Counted from the first letter of the stretch, positions 1-7,959 are shown. The stretch: 64,000 nucleotides of DNA from Micromonospora terminaliae (GCF_009671205.1 NZ_CP045309.1:5660001-5724000); one strand, 5' to 3'. The notes: generated by a model not told the origin, from the sequence alone. Numbers and translations are program-made.

Positions 1-233
1 CGGTCGGCCCGCCGGAGGAGCGGCACACCGACGTCAGCCTCTGGTTCGTGCTGTCCGGCAGCCGCGACCAGCAGCTGATCCCCGACCCGGCCGAGTTCCG
101 GGCCGTCCGCTGGTGGACGCCGCGCGAGGTGGCCGAGGCCGCGCCGGGCAGCGTCGAGCCGCACCTCGGCAGGATGCTGGCGAAACTCAGCCGAGGCGCG
201 CGGTCAGCGGGCGCGGGTCCCGGCGTGGCGTGA
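1..233 (+). CDS. NUDIX hydrolase, C-terminal fragment
   Basis: Open from the window edge to a TGA at 231-233; the start lies outside. The readable part contains HTDVSLWFVL, then DPAEFRAVRWW and a TPREV helix, which matches the end of the NUDIX fold (substrate-side strand and last helix) in MutT-like pyrophosphohydrolases. The NUDIX box itself is not in the window, so substrate class cannot be assigned. The last 47 bases overlap the 3' end of the convergent membrane-protein gene. The terminal low-complexity tail (SRGARSAGAG) is not part of the fold. Confidence 0.7.
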   Translation, partial: VGPPEERHTDVSLWFVLSGSRDQQLIPDPAEFRAVRWWTPREVAEAAPGSVEPHLGRMLAKLSRGARSAGAGPGVA

Positions 234-1260
234 GTGCCGTGAGCAGCAGGGCGAGCGCGCTGGCCAGGCCGATCAGGAAGAACAGCGAGAGGGTCGGCTG
301 ACCCAGCCACTCCCAGAGCGGGTGCCAGCTCGGGTGCGGCTCGTCGAGGTGGTGCCGGGCCAGCGACGACGTGGCGAGCAGCACCGGCACCCACCAGAAG
401 AACAGGGTGACCCCCAGCAGCAGGGGCGCCCGCCGCCTGCCCTCGGTGCGTCGGCTCGCCCAGCCGAAGACCAGCCAGGCCAGCGCGCCACCGAGCAGCC
501 CGGCCAGCACGGCGGCGGGCAGCACGGCCGGCGGTGCGGCCCGCTGCAACGCCACCCCGAGGTACGAGCCGAAGGACCGGGGATCGTCGAAGGTGGCCGT
601 CAGCACGGTGTCGCCCCGGCGGGCCACCAGGACGGTCTCGACCGGCTGGCTCGCCGGGTCGCAGCGCGGGTCGGCGCAGGTCTGGAGCACCTCGGAGGTC
701 GGCTCGTACACCTGCCAGCCGGCGGCCCGGAGACGCTGCTGCGCGGTCGCCAGCGTCTCCGCCTCGGACGTCGGCATCGGGCCGGTCGCCGAGCCGCCGG
801 CCGACCCCTCCTGGTATTCGCCGCCGTCGCCGAGCAGCAGGCCGCGCAGGGACGCCCGGGAAACCGGCTGGCCGTAGAAGACGAACAGCGCGCGGGCGGT
901 CGACACGTCCTCGCCAAGGCGGTGCCCGGGGAACGCCTCGGCGAAGACCGCGACGAACTCGGCCCGGTCCGGCTGCGGCCGGGAGGTCTCCCAGGCGACC
1001 CGGCTGGCCAGCGCGGCGGTGAACAGCCCGCAGATCAGCGCGGTGAGGACGGCCCACACGCCGACCGTGCTGCTGGCCGGCCGGCCGAGGCGGCAGCGCA
1101 GGCCGGCCCGGACCAGGTCGGCCGCCTCGCGCAGGGTGGGGCGGGTCCGCCCGGCGGGAGCACCGTCGAGCAGCAGGCCGAGGATCTCCTCACCGCGCTC
1201 CCGCCGGTACGCGCGGGGGTAGGCGAGCAGCAGGCGCCGGTAGCGGCGGGCGAGCGACAT
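187..1260 (-). CDS. Four-helix membrane protein paired with a PadR regulator
   Basis: A 357-residue protein. The cytoplasmic N-terminus is rich in Arg and Tyr (SLARRYRRLLLAYPRAYR), a pattern common in actinobacterial membrane proteins encoded directly after PadR regulators. Four hydrophobic segments follow: one near residues 65-88, then a long extracytoplasmic region of about 140 residues with two Cys, then three helices in the last 110 residues. It lies 54 bases downstream of the PadR gene on the same strand and is probably cotranscribed. No enzymatic motif is visible. It may be the envelope function that PadR controls, but the role is unknown. Confidence 0.75.
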   Translation of the reverse strand: MSLARRYRRLLLAYPRAYRRERGEEILGLLLDGAPAGRTRPTLREAADLVRAGLRCRLGRPASSTVGVWAVLTALICGLFTAALASRVAWETSRPQPDRAEFVAVFAEAFPGHRLGEDVSTARALFVFYGQPVSRASLRGLLLGDGGEYQEGSAGGSATGPMPTSEAETLATAQQRLRAAGWQVYEPTSEVLQTCADPRCDPASQPVETVLVARRGDTVLTATFDDPRSFGSYLGVALQRAAPPAVLPAAVLAGLLGGALAWLVFGWASRRTEGRRRAPLLLGVTLFFWWVPVLLATSSLARHHLDEPHPSWHPLWEWLGQPTLSLFFLIGLASALALLLTALTPRRDPRPLTARLG

Positions 1261-1314
1261 GGTCTCCCCTGCGGTCGGAAGGCGTGCGGTCGGAAGGCGT
1301 GGGCGGGACGCGGG

Positions 1315-1644
1315 TCAGGCGGTGCGGGGGCGCAGGGCGCGCAGCCGGGCCTCGGCGGCGGTGGTGAGTTGACGCAGCCGGGCGGTCTCGGCCCGGAGGG
1401 CGTCGAGGCCGACCGAGGTGAGCCGGTAGTAGCGGCGCAGCCGGCCGTCGACCACCTCCTCGTGGTCGGGCTCGACCAGGCCCTGCGCGGTGAGCCGGTC
1501 CAGCGCCGTGTAGAGGGTGCCGGGCAGCAGGGTGACGCGCTCGGCGGAGAGCGTGGTGACCTCCTGGATGATCCCGTAGCCGTGCCGGGGGCTGCCGGCG
1601 AGCGCCGTGAGGATCAGGAACGTGGGCTCCCGCATCTGCGTCAC
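1315..1644 (-). CDS. PadR-family transcriptional regulator
   Basis: A small winged-helix DNA-binding protein. The core FLILTALAGSPRHGYGI, the LLPGTLYTALDRL recognition region and the wing with RLRRYYRLT are classic PadR. It is about 109 residues if the GTG at 1644 is used, or 106 from the ATG at 1635; both lie downstream of a good promoter, and the GTG sits where transcription should start, suggesting a leaderless message. It is divergent from the MerR-PP2C gene and heads a two-gene unit with the membrane protein. PadR proteins usually repress their own operon and are relieved by small aromatic or cationic ligands; the ligand here is unknown. Confidence 0.9.
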   Translation of the reverse strand: MTQMREPTFLILTALAGSPRHGYGIIQEVTTLSAERVTLLPGTLYTALDRLTAQGLVEPDHEEVVDGRLRRYYRLTSVGLDALRAETARLRQLTTAAEARLRALRPRTA

Positions 1645-1652
1645 ACCGGGAA

Positions 1653-1680
1653 CATATATAAGTGATCGATACATCGTCAA
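1653..1680 (-). promoter_or_regulatory. Promoter of the padR operon
   Basis: On the minus strand TTGACG (1680-1675), a 16-base spacer and TATATG (1658-1653) form a strong sigma-70-like promoter. The predicted transcript start falls at or next to the GTG at 1644. The AT-rich stretch around it (TATCGATCACTTATATATG) stands out from the GC-rich surroundings and is a natural place for PadR autorepression. Confidence 0.6.
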
Positions 1681-1682
1681 CG

Positions 1683-1715
1683 CCTTGACCCTGCCCCTGC
1701 GGCAAGGCCCAGCGT
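1683..1715 (+). promoter_or_regulatory. MerR-type promoter/operator
   Basis: CCTTG (1683-1687) and CAAGG (1703-1707) form an inverted repeat lying between TTGACC (1685-1690) and CAGCGT (1710-1715). The 19-base spacing between the hexamers is the long spacer typical of MerR-activated promoters, which the regulator untwists. It precedes the MerR-PP2C gene, so autoregulation is likely. Confidence 0.5.
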
Positions 1716-1776
1716 GGTCCGTGCCGGTCGCCGCGACCGGCACGAGGAACGCGACCGGCGCGAGGAGGATGGGTCC

Positions 1777-2829
1777 GTGGAGCTGCTGACGATCGGGGCG
1801 TTCGCCCGCGCGGCGCGCCTGACGCCGAAGGCGCTGCGGCTCTACGACGAGCTGGGGCTGCTGCCACCGGCCGCCGTCGACCCGCACTCGGGCTACCGGT
1901 ACTACGCGCCGGCCCAGCTCGACCGGGCCCGGCTGATCGCCGCGCTGCGCCGGGCCGGGATGCCGCTGGCCGAGATCCAGGCCGTCTGCGGCCTGCCGCC
2001 GGACGCCGCCGCCGAGGCGGTGGACGCCTGGTGGCGGCGGGTCAGCGCCGACACGGCGGCCCGCGGTCGTGCCGTCGCGCTCCTCGTCGAACAGCTCACC
2101 GAGAGGGGCACCACCATGTCCGAGACCACCTTCCGGTACGCCACCCGCTGCGAGACCGGCACCGTCCGGGACTCCAACGAGGACACCGTGTACGCCAGCG
2201 GGAGCCTGCTCGCCGTGGCGGACGGCATGCGGGGCCTGGGCGGGGCCGCCGCCAGCACCGCCGCCGTGGACGCCCTGCGGCCGCTGGAACCGGCCGACGA
2301 GCCGGCCACCGAACTGCTCGCCGCGCTGGCCGACGCGGTGGACGCCGCCGACCGGGCGGTACGCGCACACGCCACCGACGCCCACCAGCCGGTCACCACC
2401 CTCACCGCCATCCTGCGGCGCGGCACCCGGCTGGGCCTCGTGCACGTCGGGGACACCCGGGCGTACCTGTTGCGCGGCGGCGAGCTGTCCCGGCTCACCC
2501 AGGACCACACCTACGTCCAGTCACTGGTCGACCAGGGCCGGCTCACCCCGGCCGAGGCCCTGGCGCACCCGCAGCGGGCCCTGCTGGCCCGGGCGCTCGG
2601 TGCCGGCGAGGTCGAGGCCGATCTGGCGCTGCGCACGGCCCTGGCCGGGGACCGCTACCTGCTCTGCTCCGACGGGCTCGCCGCAGTGGTCGAGCCCGAG
2701 GCGCTGCACGCCGCGCTCGCCGGGGCCGACGACCCGGAGACCGCCGTCGGGCGCCTGGTCGACCTCGCGTACGAGGCCGGTGCGCCCGACAACATCGCCT
2801 GCGTGGTCGCCGATCTGGTGGAGGCGTAG
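1777..2829 (+). CDS. MerR regulator fused to a PP2C serine/threonine phosphatase
   Basis: A 350-residue two-domain protein. Residues 1-70 are a MerR winged helix (LLTIGAFARAARLTPKALRLYDELGLL, then GYRYY). About 40 linking residues follow. From residue 114 a PP2C phosphatase begins: RDSNEDT, ADGM, HVGDTRAYL, CSDGL and PDNIACVV, giving the metal-binding Asp residues. The usual DGMGG reads DGMRG. The GTG at 1777 is chosen because GAGGAGG lies about 9 bases upstream and the protein then starts at the MerR helix. An in-frame ATG at 2116 with GAGAGGGG before it could also yield free phosphatase. The likely role is transcription control linked to protein dephosphorylation; ligand and targets are unknown. 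Confidence 0.85.
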   Translation: MELLTIGAFARAARLTPKALRLYDELGLLPPAAVDPHSGYRYYAPAQLDRARLIAALRRAGMPLAEIQAVCGLPPDAAAEAVDAWWRRVSADTAARGRAVALLVEQLTERGTTMSETTFRYATRCETGTVRDSNEDTVYASGSLLAVADGMRGLGGAAASTAAVDALRPLEPADEPATELLAALADAVDAADRAVRAHATDAHQPVTTLTAILRRGTRLGLVHVGDTRAYLLRGGELSRLTQDHTYVQSLVDQGRLTPAEALAHPQRALLARALGAGEVEADLALRTALAGDRYLLCSDGLAAVVEPEALHAALAGADDPETAVGRLVDLAYEAGAPDNIACVVADLVEA

Positions 2830-2835
2830 TCGGTC

Positions 2836-2864
2836 GACCCGGGCCGGGCTGTCCGGCCCGGGTC
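2836..2864 (+). terminator. GC-rich hairpin after merR-PP2C
   Basis: A perfect 12-bp stem, GACCCGGGCCGG (2836-2847) and its complement (2853-2864), with a 5-base loop, starts 7 bases after the stop codon. It has no U-run, as is common in high-GC actinobacteria. Confidence 0.6.
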
Positions 2865-2878
2865 GTACCCTGGCGATC

Positions 2879-3757
2879 ATGCGGATTGGCATCGTGATCC
2901 TCCCCGACCAGCGCTGGTCGGATTCCCGGCGGCGCTGGCAGCAGGCGGACGAGTGGGGCTTCGACCACGCCTGGACCTACGACCACCTGGGGTGGCGCGA
3001 CCTGGTCGACGGCCCCTGGTTCGACTCGATGACCACGCTGACCGCCGCCGCGACGGTGACCTCCCGGATCCGCCTCGGCACCCTGGTCGCCTCGCCCAAC
3101 TTCCGGCACCCGGCGGCGTTCGCCCGGCAGGTCACCGCGCTGGACGACGTCTCCGGGGGCCGGGTGCTGCTCGGCCTCGGGGCCGGCGGCATCGGCTTCG
3201 ACTCGGCGGTCCTCGGCGGCGAGACCCTGCCGCCGCGGCAGCGGGTAGACCGGTTCGCCGAGTTCACCGAGCTGCTCGACCTGATCCTGCGCGAGGACGG
3301 CACGACCTGGCGCGGCGAGTGGTTCGCCGCGGTCGACGCGCGGAACAATCCCGGCTGCGTCCAGCAGCCCCGGGTGCCGTTCGTGGTCGCCGCGAACGGG
3401 CCCCGCTCGATGCGGCTGGTCGCCCGCTTCGGGCAGGGCTGGGTGACCACCGGTCTCGGGGGCGACGACCTGGAGAGCTGGTGGTCGAGCGTGGCGGAGC
3501 TGTCCGCCCGGCTCGACGCGACGCTGGAGCAGGCCGGGCGTGACCCGGTCACCCTCGACCGCTACCTGTCGCTGGACTCGGCACCCGCGTTCTCACTCAC
3601 CAGCGCCGACTTCTTCGCCGAGCAGGTCGCCCGGGCCGCCCGGCTGGGCTTCACCGACGTGGTGACGCACTGGCCCCGGGCCAGCAGCTGGTACGCGGGC
3701 GACGAGGCGGTGCTGGTCCGGGCGGCGGAGCTGCTGCCGGAGCTGCGCCGGGCCTGA
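2879..3757 (+). CDS. LLM-class flavin-dependent oxidoreductase
   Basis: A 292-residue luciferase-like monooxygenase of the F420- or FMN-dependent type, with the single (beta-alpha)8 barrel length. Visible family features are the N-terminal strand RIGIVILPDQRW, the helix with WTYDH, RIRLGTLVASPNFRHP, GGRVLLGLGAG and PFVVAANGPRSMRLVARFGQGW. Such enzymes oxidise or reduce organic substrates using a reduced deazaflavin or flavin; the substrate is not predictable. TACCCT at 2866-2871 lies 7 bases before the ATG, so the message is probably leaderless and independent of the upstream hairpin-terminated gene. Confidence 0.88.
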   Translation: MRIGIVILPDQRWSDSRRRWQQADEWGFDHAWTYDHLGWRDLVDGPWFDSMTTLTAAATVTSRIRLGTLVASPNFRHPAAFARQVTALDDVSGGRVLLGLGAGGIGFDSAVLGGETLPPRQRVDRFAEFTELLDLILREDGTTWRGEWFAAVDARNNPGCVQQPRVPFVVAANGPRSMRLVARFGQGWVTTGLGGDDLESWWSSVAELSARLDATLEQAGRDPVTLDRYLSLDSAPAFSLTSADFFAEQVARAARLGFTDVVTHWPRASSWYAGDEAVLVRAAELLPELRRA

Positions 3758-3761
3758 CCGG

Positions 3762-4196
3762 TCAGGTGCCCAGGTCGCCGGTGCTGATCCCGCCGTCGCC
3801 GGCGGAGACCAGCCGGAACCGGATGCAGACCACCTTGGTGTCGTCGTCGACCGGGAAGCCCACCCGGGCCCAGTAGCGGCGGTGGCCCTCGCGCCACTCC
3901 TCGATGGACCGGTCACCCTCACCTTCGGAGCGGGCGAAGTCCCAGGACACGTCGGCGAAGCGGACCACCTCGACGCCGGTGACCTCGACCACGCCGATGA
4001 GCTTGTCGTCGTCGTCCACCAGGACGAGCCGCTCGCCGACCTGTTCCAGCTCCTCGTTCTCGGCGGCGTACTCGTCGGTCAGCAGGCCGGCCGTCGCGGT
4101 CTTCACGCCGGAGAGCACGAGGGTGTTGAGGGTGGTGCGCAGCTCACCGGGCGTGCCGAGGGCGAGGGTGCGGAGTCCACCGATGCGGGGCCACAT
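3762..4196 (-). CDS. ASCH domain protein
   Basis: 144 residues. LALGTPGELRTTLNTLVLSGVKTATAGLL is the diagnostic ASCH start, with the GxKTxT motif and a downstream beta-barrel (ERLVLVDDDDKLIGVVEVTGVEVV). The C-terminal WREGHRRYW helix is also typical. ASCH folds resemble the PUA RNA-binding fold, and some members bind or cleave RNA or hydrolyse modified nucleosides. TAGCCT on the minus strand (4209-4204) is 7 bases before the ATG, indicating a leaderless transcript. The gene is convergent with the LLM gene, 4 bases apart. Confidence 0.88.
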   Translation of the reverse strand: MWPRIGGLRTLALGTPGELRTTLNTLVLSGVKTATAGLLTDEYAAENEELEQVGERLVLVDDDDKLIGVVEVTGVEVVRFADVSWDFARSEGEGDRSIEEWREGHRRYWARVGFPVDDDTKVVCIRFRLVSAGDGGISTGDLGT

Positions 4197-4295
4197 CCTG
4201 CCGAGGCTAACGGCCGGCCGCCGGCCCGTCGCGGGATTTCGCCGGCCGTTCCGCCGAGGTGCCGGGCCGGGTCCGCACCGCCGTCGAGGATCTCG

Positions 4296-5315
4296 TCAGA
4301 TGAGCTGACCGGCGTAGCCGGCGGCGGCCAGCACCCGTGCGTCGCCGGTCGCCGCGTGCGCCTCCAGCACCGCGTCGGCGAGCTTCACCACGTGTGCGTC
4401 GCCGTGCCGGGCCGCCCGGGCGAACACCTCCGCGGGACCGCCGTCCGTGACCTTCGGTGCGGGGGCCGGCGTGGGTGGGGCGTACACCGAGGTCACGGCG
4501 GCCGTGGCCGACCAGGCCGCGGCGACGCTCGGCGCCCAGAGCGCCGGATCCAGGGCCGGCAGGGTACGCAGGACCGCGGTCGGCGCGGTCACCGCGTGCA
4601 CCAGCATCACCGGGTTGCCGTGCCCGAACCGCAGGTAGTCCAGCCCGGCCCGGTGCACCAGTTCGGTGAGGGTCCGCTCGGCATCGGCGGGGTCGGCCGG
4701 TGGGCGTAGTCCCGTCGCCGCGCCGGACCAGCCGGGCAGGTCGGGCAGCCGGCCCAACCGGTCCCGGATCCCGCCGGTCTGCACCGGGATCCGGGGCACC
4801 GCCGCGAGGGCGGCCGGCACGTCGGACCGCCCGGTGAGCGGGCCGGCGCCGGGTACGGGCTGCCAGCGCGCGGCCCAGTAGCCGAGGGCCTGGCCCAGCT
4901 CGGCCAGCCGCTGCGGATTCTCCCCGTCGGTACGCAGCACCCGCACCGCGTGCCCGACCCGGATCACCCCGTGGGTCGCCCCGGCCGCGATGCCCGGCAG
5001 CAGCCGCGGCCACCACTCGCCGAGCACCTGGCGCCAGGGGCGCTCGTGCAGTTCCCGGTCGAAGTGGGCGAGCCAGTCGCCGGCCCGCTTCGGGTCGCCG
5101 AGCGCGGCCCGCCAGTCGTCGATCGGCCGCAGCCCGCGCGGCAGTTCGTCCAGCCGGCGCACGTAGTCGTCCAGCCAGCGGTGCACCCGCGGGCCGTGGC
5201 CGTGGCGCACCAGCGCCTCGACCGCCATCGGTCCGTGGTTGGAGAGCCAGCCTTCGAACTCGGGGCCGGTCCGGTGCAGCCGTTGGTACGCCTCGTCGAG
5301 GATGCCGTCGTCCAT
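4296..5315 (-). CDS. Questin oxidase family protein (DUF4243)
   Basis: 339 residues, mostly helical, with the family pattern of scattered His pairs: SNHGPMAVEAL near the N-terminus, GATHGVIRVGHAVR in the middle and HGNPVMLVHAVTAP in the C-terminal half. Fungal members are Baeyer-Villiger-type questin oxidases; bacterial ones are of unknown substrate, and Micromonosporaceae carry them outside obvious polyketide clusters, as here. The ATG at 5315 coincides with the predicted transcription start of a 19-bp-spacer promoter, so expression may depend on a SoxR/MerR-type redox-responsive activator. Confidence 0.8.
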   Translation of the reverse strand: MDDGILDEAYQRLHRTGPEFEGWLSNHGPMAVEALVRHGHGPRVHRWLDDYVRRLDELPRGLRPIDDWRAALGDPKRAGDWLAHFDRELHERPWRQVLGEWWPRLLPGIAAGATHGVIRVGHAVRVLRTDGENPQRLAELGQALGYWAARWQPVPGAGPLTGRSDVPAALAAVPRIPVQTGGIRDRLGRLPDLPGWSGAATGLRPPADPADAERTLTELVHRAGLDYLRFGHGNPVMLVHAVTAPTAVLRTLPALDPALWAPSVAAAWSATAAVTSVYAPPTPAPAPKVTDGGPAEVFARAARHGDAHVVKLADAVLEAHAATGDARVLAAAGYAGQLI

Positions 5316-5321
5316 GCGTCG

Positions 5322-5352
5322 ATCTTCGGAGTTGAAGCTCCCTTGAGGTCAA
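5322..5352 (-). promoter_or_regulatory. SoxR/MerR-like promoter of the questin oxidase gene
   Basis: On the minus strand TTGACC (5352-5347), 19 bases, then GAAGAT (5327-5322). The spacer begins with TCAAG, so the left half reads ACCTCAAG, matching the SoxR half-site; the right half CTTCAACT is degenerate (5 of 8 symmetric). The 19-base spacing and the half-site suggest activation by a MerR-class protein. The predicted start is the ATG itself. Confidence 0.45.
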
Positions 5353-5355
5353 CCC

Positions 5356-5904
5356 TCAGGGCAGTTGCTCCCCGGTGAGCAGGGCGCGCAGCCCGAGCCG
5401 CGCGGCGACCGGCGCCGGACAGGTGGCGACGAGCGCGGCCGTCCCCAGGAACTCGGCCCCGCTGCCGTCCACCAGGCGGCGCAGCGCGTCGAGCTGCGCC
5501 CCGGTGGCCACCCAGTCGTCGGCCAGCAGCACCCGGTCACCGGGGCCGAGGCGGCGGGCGTCCACGCCGATCCGGAGCTGCCGGCCCCGGTAGTCGGGGG
5601 GTGTCTCGGCCCAGCGCATCGGCCCGACCCGGCGCCGCTCCCCGCCGTCCCTGTACGCCGGCAGGAACCCGGCCCCGGCGGCCACCGCGACCAGCGGGCC
5701 GAGCAGCAGCCCGGTCACCTCGGGGGAGATCACGACGGTCGGCCGGGCGGCCGGGAAGAGACCGGCCAGCGCGGGCCCGACCCCGGCCAGCACCTGCGGA
5801 TCCCGCCACCAGCCGGAGAGGTCGCTGACCAGGTGGCTGCTCGCGGGGCCGGGGTCGACCCAGCGGAACAGCTCGACCAGGCGTCGGCTCAGCACGCCGT
5901 CCAT
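5356..5904 (-). CDS. Phosphoribosyltransferase family protein
   Basis: 182 residues from the ATG at 5904, which precedes the first conserved segment (SRRLVELFRWVDPG). The type I PRTase PRPP-binding loop reads RVLLADDWVATGAQ, the usual two acidic residues followed by a Thr-Gly turn. PTVVISPEVTGLLLGPLVA matches the dimer-interface and flexible-hood region of adenine PRTase-like proteins. It probably salvages or senses a nucleobase, but the hood is short and the substrate cannot be told. Its stop is just 4 bases before the questin oxidase promoter. Confidence 0.75.
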   Translation of the reverse strand: MDGVLSRRLVELFRWVDPGPASSHLVSDLSGWWRDPQVLAGVGPALAGLFPAARPTVVISPEVTGLLLGPLVAVAAGAGFLPAYRDGGERRRVGPMRWAETPPDYRGRQLRIGVDARRLGPGDRVLLADDWVATGAQLDALRRLVDGSGAEFLGTAALVATCPAPVAARLGLRALLTGEQLP

Positions 5905-6033
5905 CCTGGTGCACCGGCACCAGGCATCGCCGCACCGGTCCCGGCCAGCGCTCCTTCCGTCGTTCGGCTGAGGGGTACTCGCCTGAACGGCTACACGTAC
6001 CAGGGTAAATGCGGGCATAGCACCATGATCACG

Positions 6034-6064
6034 TTGACTTCCGAAGTGCTTCTCTCGTTACGGT
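6034..6064 (+). promoter_or_regulatory. Candidate promoter of the RlpA-like gene
   Basis: TTGACT (6034-6039) and TACGGT (6059-6064) are separated by 19 bases and would start transcription near 6071, leaving a leader of about 30 bases with the Shine-Dalgarno AAAGGA at 6089-6094. Confidence 0.4.
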
Positions 6065-6101
6065 CCGAGCCGGTTTGTTCCGCAGACGAAAGGACCGGGC
6101 G

Positions 6102-6731
6102 GTGGCTGGTAGGCACCTTCGTACCCGCAAGTTCTCCTCGCCGGCCGGCATCGCCGCCACCGCGGCCGTCGGCGTGGTGCTCGCCATCGGCGGCACCGTC
6201 GGCGCGGTCCAGCTCACCTCCGCCGAGCCCGCCGCCGAGCCGGCCGCCGTCGAGGCCCTGCCCAGCACCCTCGCCCCCACGTCGGCGTCTCCCTCGGCCT
6301 CGCCGAGCGCGTCGCCGAGCCTCAGCCCCTCGCCGAAGGCCACCCCGAGCCCGACGGCCACCCGGACGCAGGCGGCGTCCCGGAGCAAGACCCGGACCGC
6401 CAGCCCGAAGCCGACCGCGAAGAAGACCACCACGTCCGCGAAGGTCATCGACAGCGGTTCCTGCGGCGCGTCCTTCTACGACGAGGGGCAGATGACCGCG
6501 AACGGCGAGACGTTCAACCCGGACGCGCTGACCGCCGCCCACAAGACCCTGCCGTTCAACACGAAGGTCCGGGTCACCAACCCGGCCAACGGCAAGTCGG
6601 TCGTGGTCCGGATCAACGACCGTGGGCCGTACATCGACGGCCGGTGCCTCGACCTGTCCCGGGCCGCCTTCGCGGCGATCGCCTCGACCGACCTCGGCGA
6701 GCTGACGGTGAGGTACGAGGTCCTCGGCTGA
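6102..6731 (+). CDS. RlpA-like double-psi beta-barrel protein, secreted
   Basis: 209 residues from the GTG at 6102, which is 7 bases after GAAAGGA. A basic start and hydrophobic stretch at about residues 15-37 act as signal peptide or anchor. A Ser/Pro/Thr-rich spacer (about 45-115) probably crosses the wall. The C-terminal domain carries the RlpA barrel: [32 protein letters not shown] and [10 protein letters not shown], including the Asp and Glu positions used by lytic RlpA enzymes. Gram-negative RlpA cleaves peptidoglycan lacking stem peptides; here it may be a wall-remodelling enzyme or a resuscitation-type factor. It is monocistronic. Confidence 0.88.
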   Translation: MAGRHLRTRKFSSPAGIAATAAVGVVLAIGGTVGAVQLTSAEPAAEPAAVEALPSTLAPTSASPSASPSASPSLSPSPKATPSPTATRTQAASRSKTRTASPKPTAKKTTTSAKVIDSGSCGASFYDEGQMTANGETFNPDALTAAHKTLPFNTKVRVTNPANGKSVVVRINDRGPYIDGRCLDLSRAAFAAIASTDLGELTVRYEVLG

Positions 6732-6831
6732 CCGGGTGGCCGGCGGCGATCGGGTCGGTGACGGGATCCGGCCGGCCAGAACATCCTCGGACGACGGGTC
6801 AGGTTCATTCACCCGTTCACGTCCATCAGGC

Positions 6832-7959
6832 ATGCTGTCCGATGTACGCACGCAACCCTTCCAGTCGGGCCACGGCCCGCTGAGCCCCGGATCCCGCGCC
6901 GGCCTCGGCGCGGCCCTCGCGCTGCTCGCGATCGTCTCGGCCGTCGAGCTTGCCGACGGGCGCCCGGCGCACTACGTCGCGCTGATGGTGGCCGCCCCGT
7001 TCCTCGCCGCCGCGCTCGCGTCCTGGCGAGTGGTGCTCGGGGTGGGCCTGCTCGCCACCGGGATCGGGGCCGCGTTCGCCCTGGCGGAGCAGACGATGTC
7101 GCTGGTCACCGCGGTCAACGTGGCCGGGATCGCGCTGGCCACCGCCATCGCCGGCGCGGTGGCGGCGGTCCGTCAGCGCCAGTCCGAGCGGATCGCGGAG
7201 CTGTCCCGGCTCGCCTCGGTGGCCCAGCAGGCGGTGCTGCGCTCGCTGGGCCCGCAGGTCGGCACTCTGGCCGTGGCCGCCCGCTACATCTCCTCGACGG
7301 CGACCGCCGAGATCGGCGGTGACCTGTACGAGGCCATGGACACCCCGTACGGCGTCCGGATGATCATCGGCGACGTACGCGGCAAGGGGCTGGACGCGGT
7401 CCGGCTGGCCAGCATCGTGCTGGGCTCCTACCGGCACGTGGCGTACGAGCGGGCGGACCTGCGGGCCGTGGTGACCGACCTGGACCGCGCCGTGGCCCGC
7501 AACGTCGGCGACGAGGACTTCGTCACCGCCGCGCTGGTCGAGGAACGGGGTGGCACCCTCACCATCGTCAACTGCGGCCACCCGCCACCGCTGCTGCTGC
7601 GCCGGGGGGCGGTCATCCCGCTCGAACCGCCGGCGCCCGCGCCGCCGCTCGGCTTCATGCCGGTGGTCCGGCCCCGGGTCGAGCGGCTGGAGCCGGGCGA
7701 CCGGCTGCTGCTCTTCACCGACGGGCTCGGCGAGGCGCGCCGGGACGGGGAGTTCTTCCCGACCGCCGACCGGGCCTGGCGGCTGCTCGGCCACGGGACG
7801 GTCGCCGACGGTCTGGCCTCCCTGGAGACCGCCCTGGTCGAGTGGGTGCACGGCCGGCTGGACGACGACATCGCGCTGGTGCTGATGGAGTACACCGGGC
7901 CGCGCAGCGCCGCGGCCACGCCTGTGCCGAGCTGGGAGGTCGGCGCGGCCGAGACCTGA
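6832..7959 (+). CDS. Membrane-bound SpoIIE/PP2C-type phosphatase
   Basis: 375 residues from the ATG at 6832. Four hydrophobic segments lie within residues 25-112 with short loops, giving a compact membrane sensor with no obvious ligand domain. A linker coiled segment (RQSERIAELSRLASVAQQAVLRSL) leads to the phosphatase: AEIGGDLYEA, IGDVRGKGLDA, NCGHPPPLLL, LLFTDGLGEARR and LDDDIALVLMEY, all SpoIIE/RsbU hallmarks. These enzymes dephosphorylate anti-anti-sigma proteins of the STAS class in stress or developmental switches. No anti-sigma or STAS gene is nearby, so the partner lies elsewhere. Confidence 0.88.
   Translation: MLSDVRTQPFQSGHGPLSPGSRAGLGAALALLAIVSAVELADGRPAHYVALMVAAPFLAAALASWRVVLGVGLLATGIGAAFALAEQTMSLVTAVNVAGIALATAIAGAVAAVRQRQSERIAELSRLASVAQQAVLRSLGPQVGTLAVAARYISSTATAEIGGDLYEAMDTPYGVRMIIGDVRGKGLDAVRLASIVLGSYRHVAYERADLRAVVTDLDRAVARNVGDEDFVTAALVEERGGTLTIVNCGHPPPLLLRRGAVIPLEPPAPAPPLGFMPVVRPRVERLEPGDRLLLFTDGLGEARRDGEFFPTADRAWRLLGHGTVADGLASLETALVEWVHGRLDDDIALVLMEYTGPRSAAATPVPSWEVGAAET

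Noticed and set aside
322..1665. Long plus-strand ORF of 447 residues over the PadR and membrane-protein genes
   Set aside because: It is the antisense shadow of GC-rich genes: extreme Gly/Arg/Ala/Pro composition, no recognisable motif, and the minus-strand frames encode clear PadR and membrane proteins.
5905..6101. c-di-AMP (ydaO-type) riboswitch ahead of the RlpA-like gene
   Set aside because: Such elements often precede wall-hydrolase genes in actinobacteria, but I could not find the conserved core, and the predicted leader is only about 30 bases.
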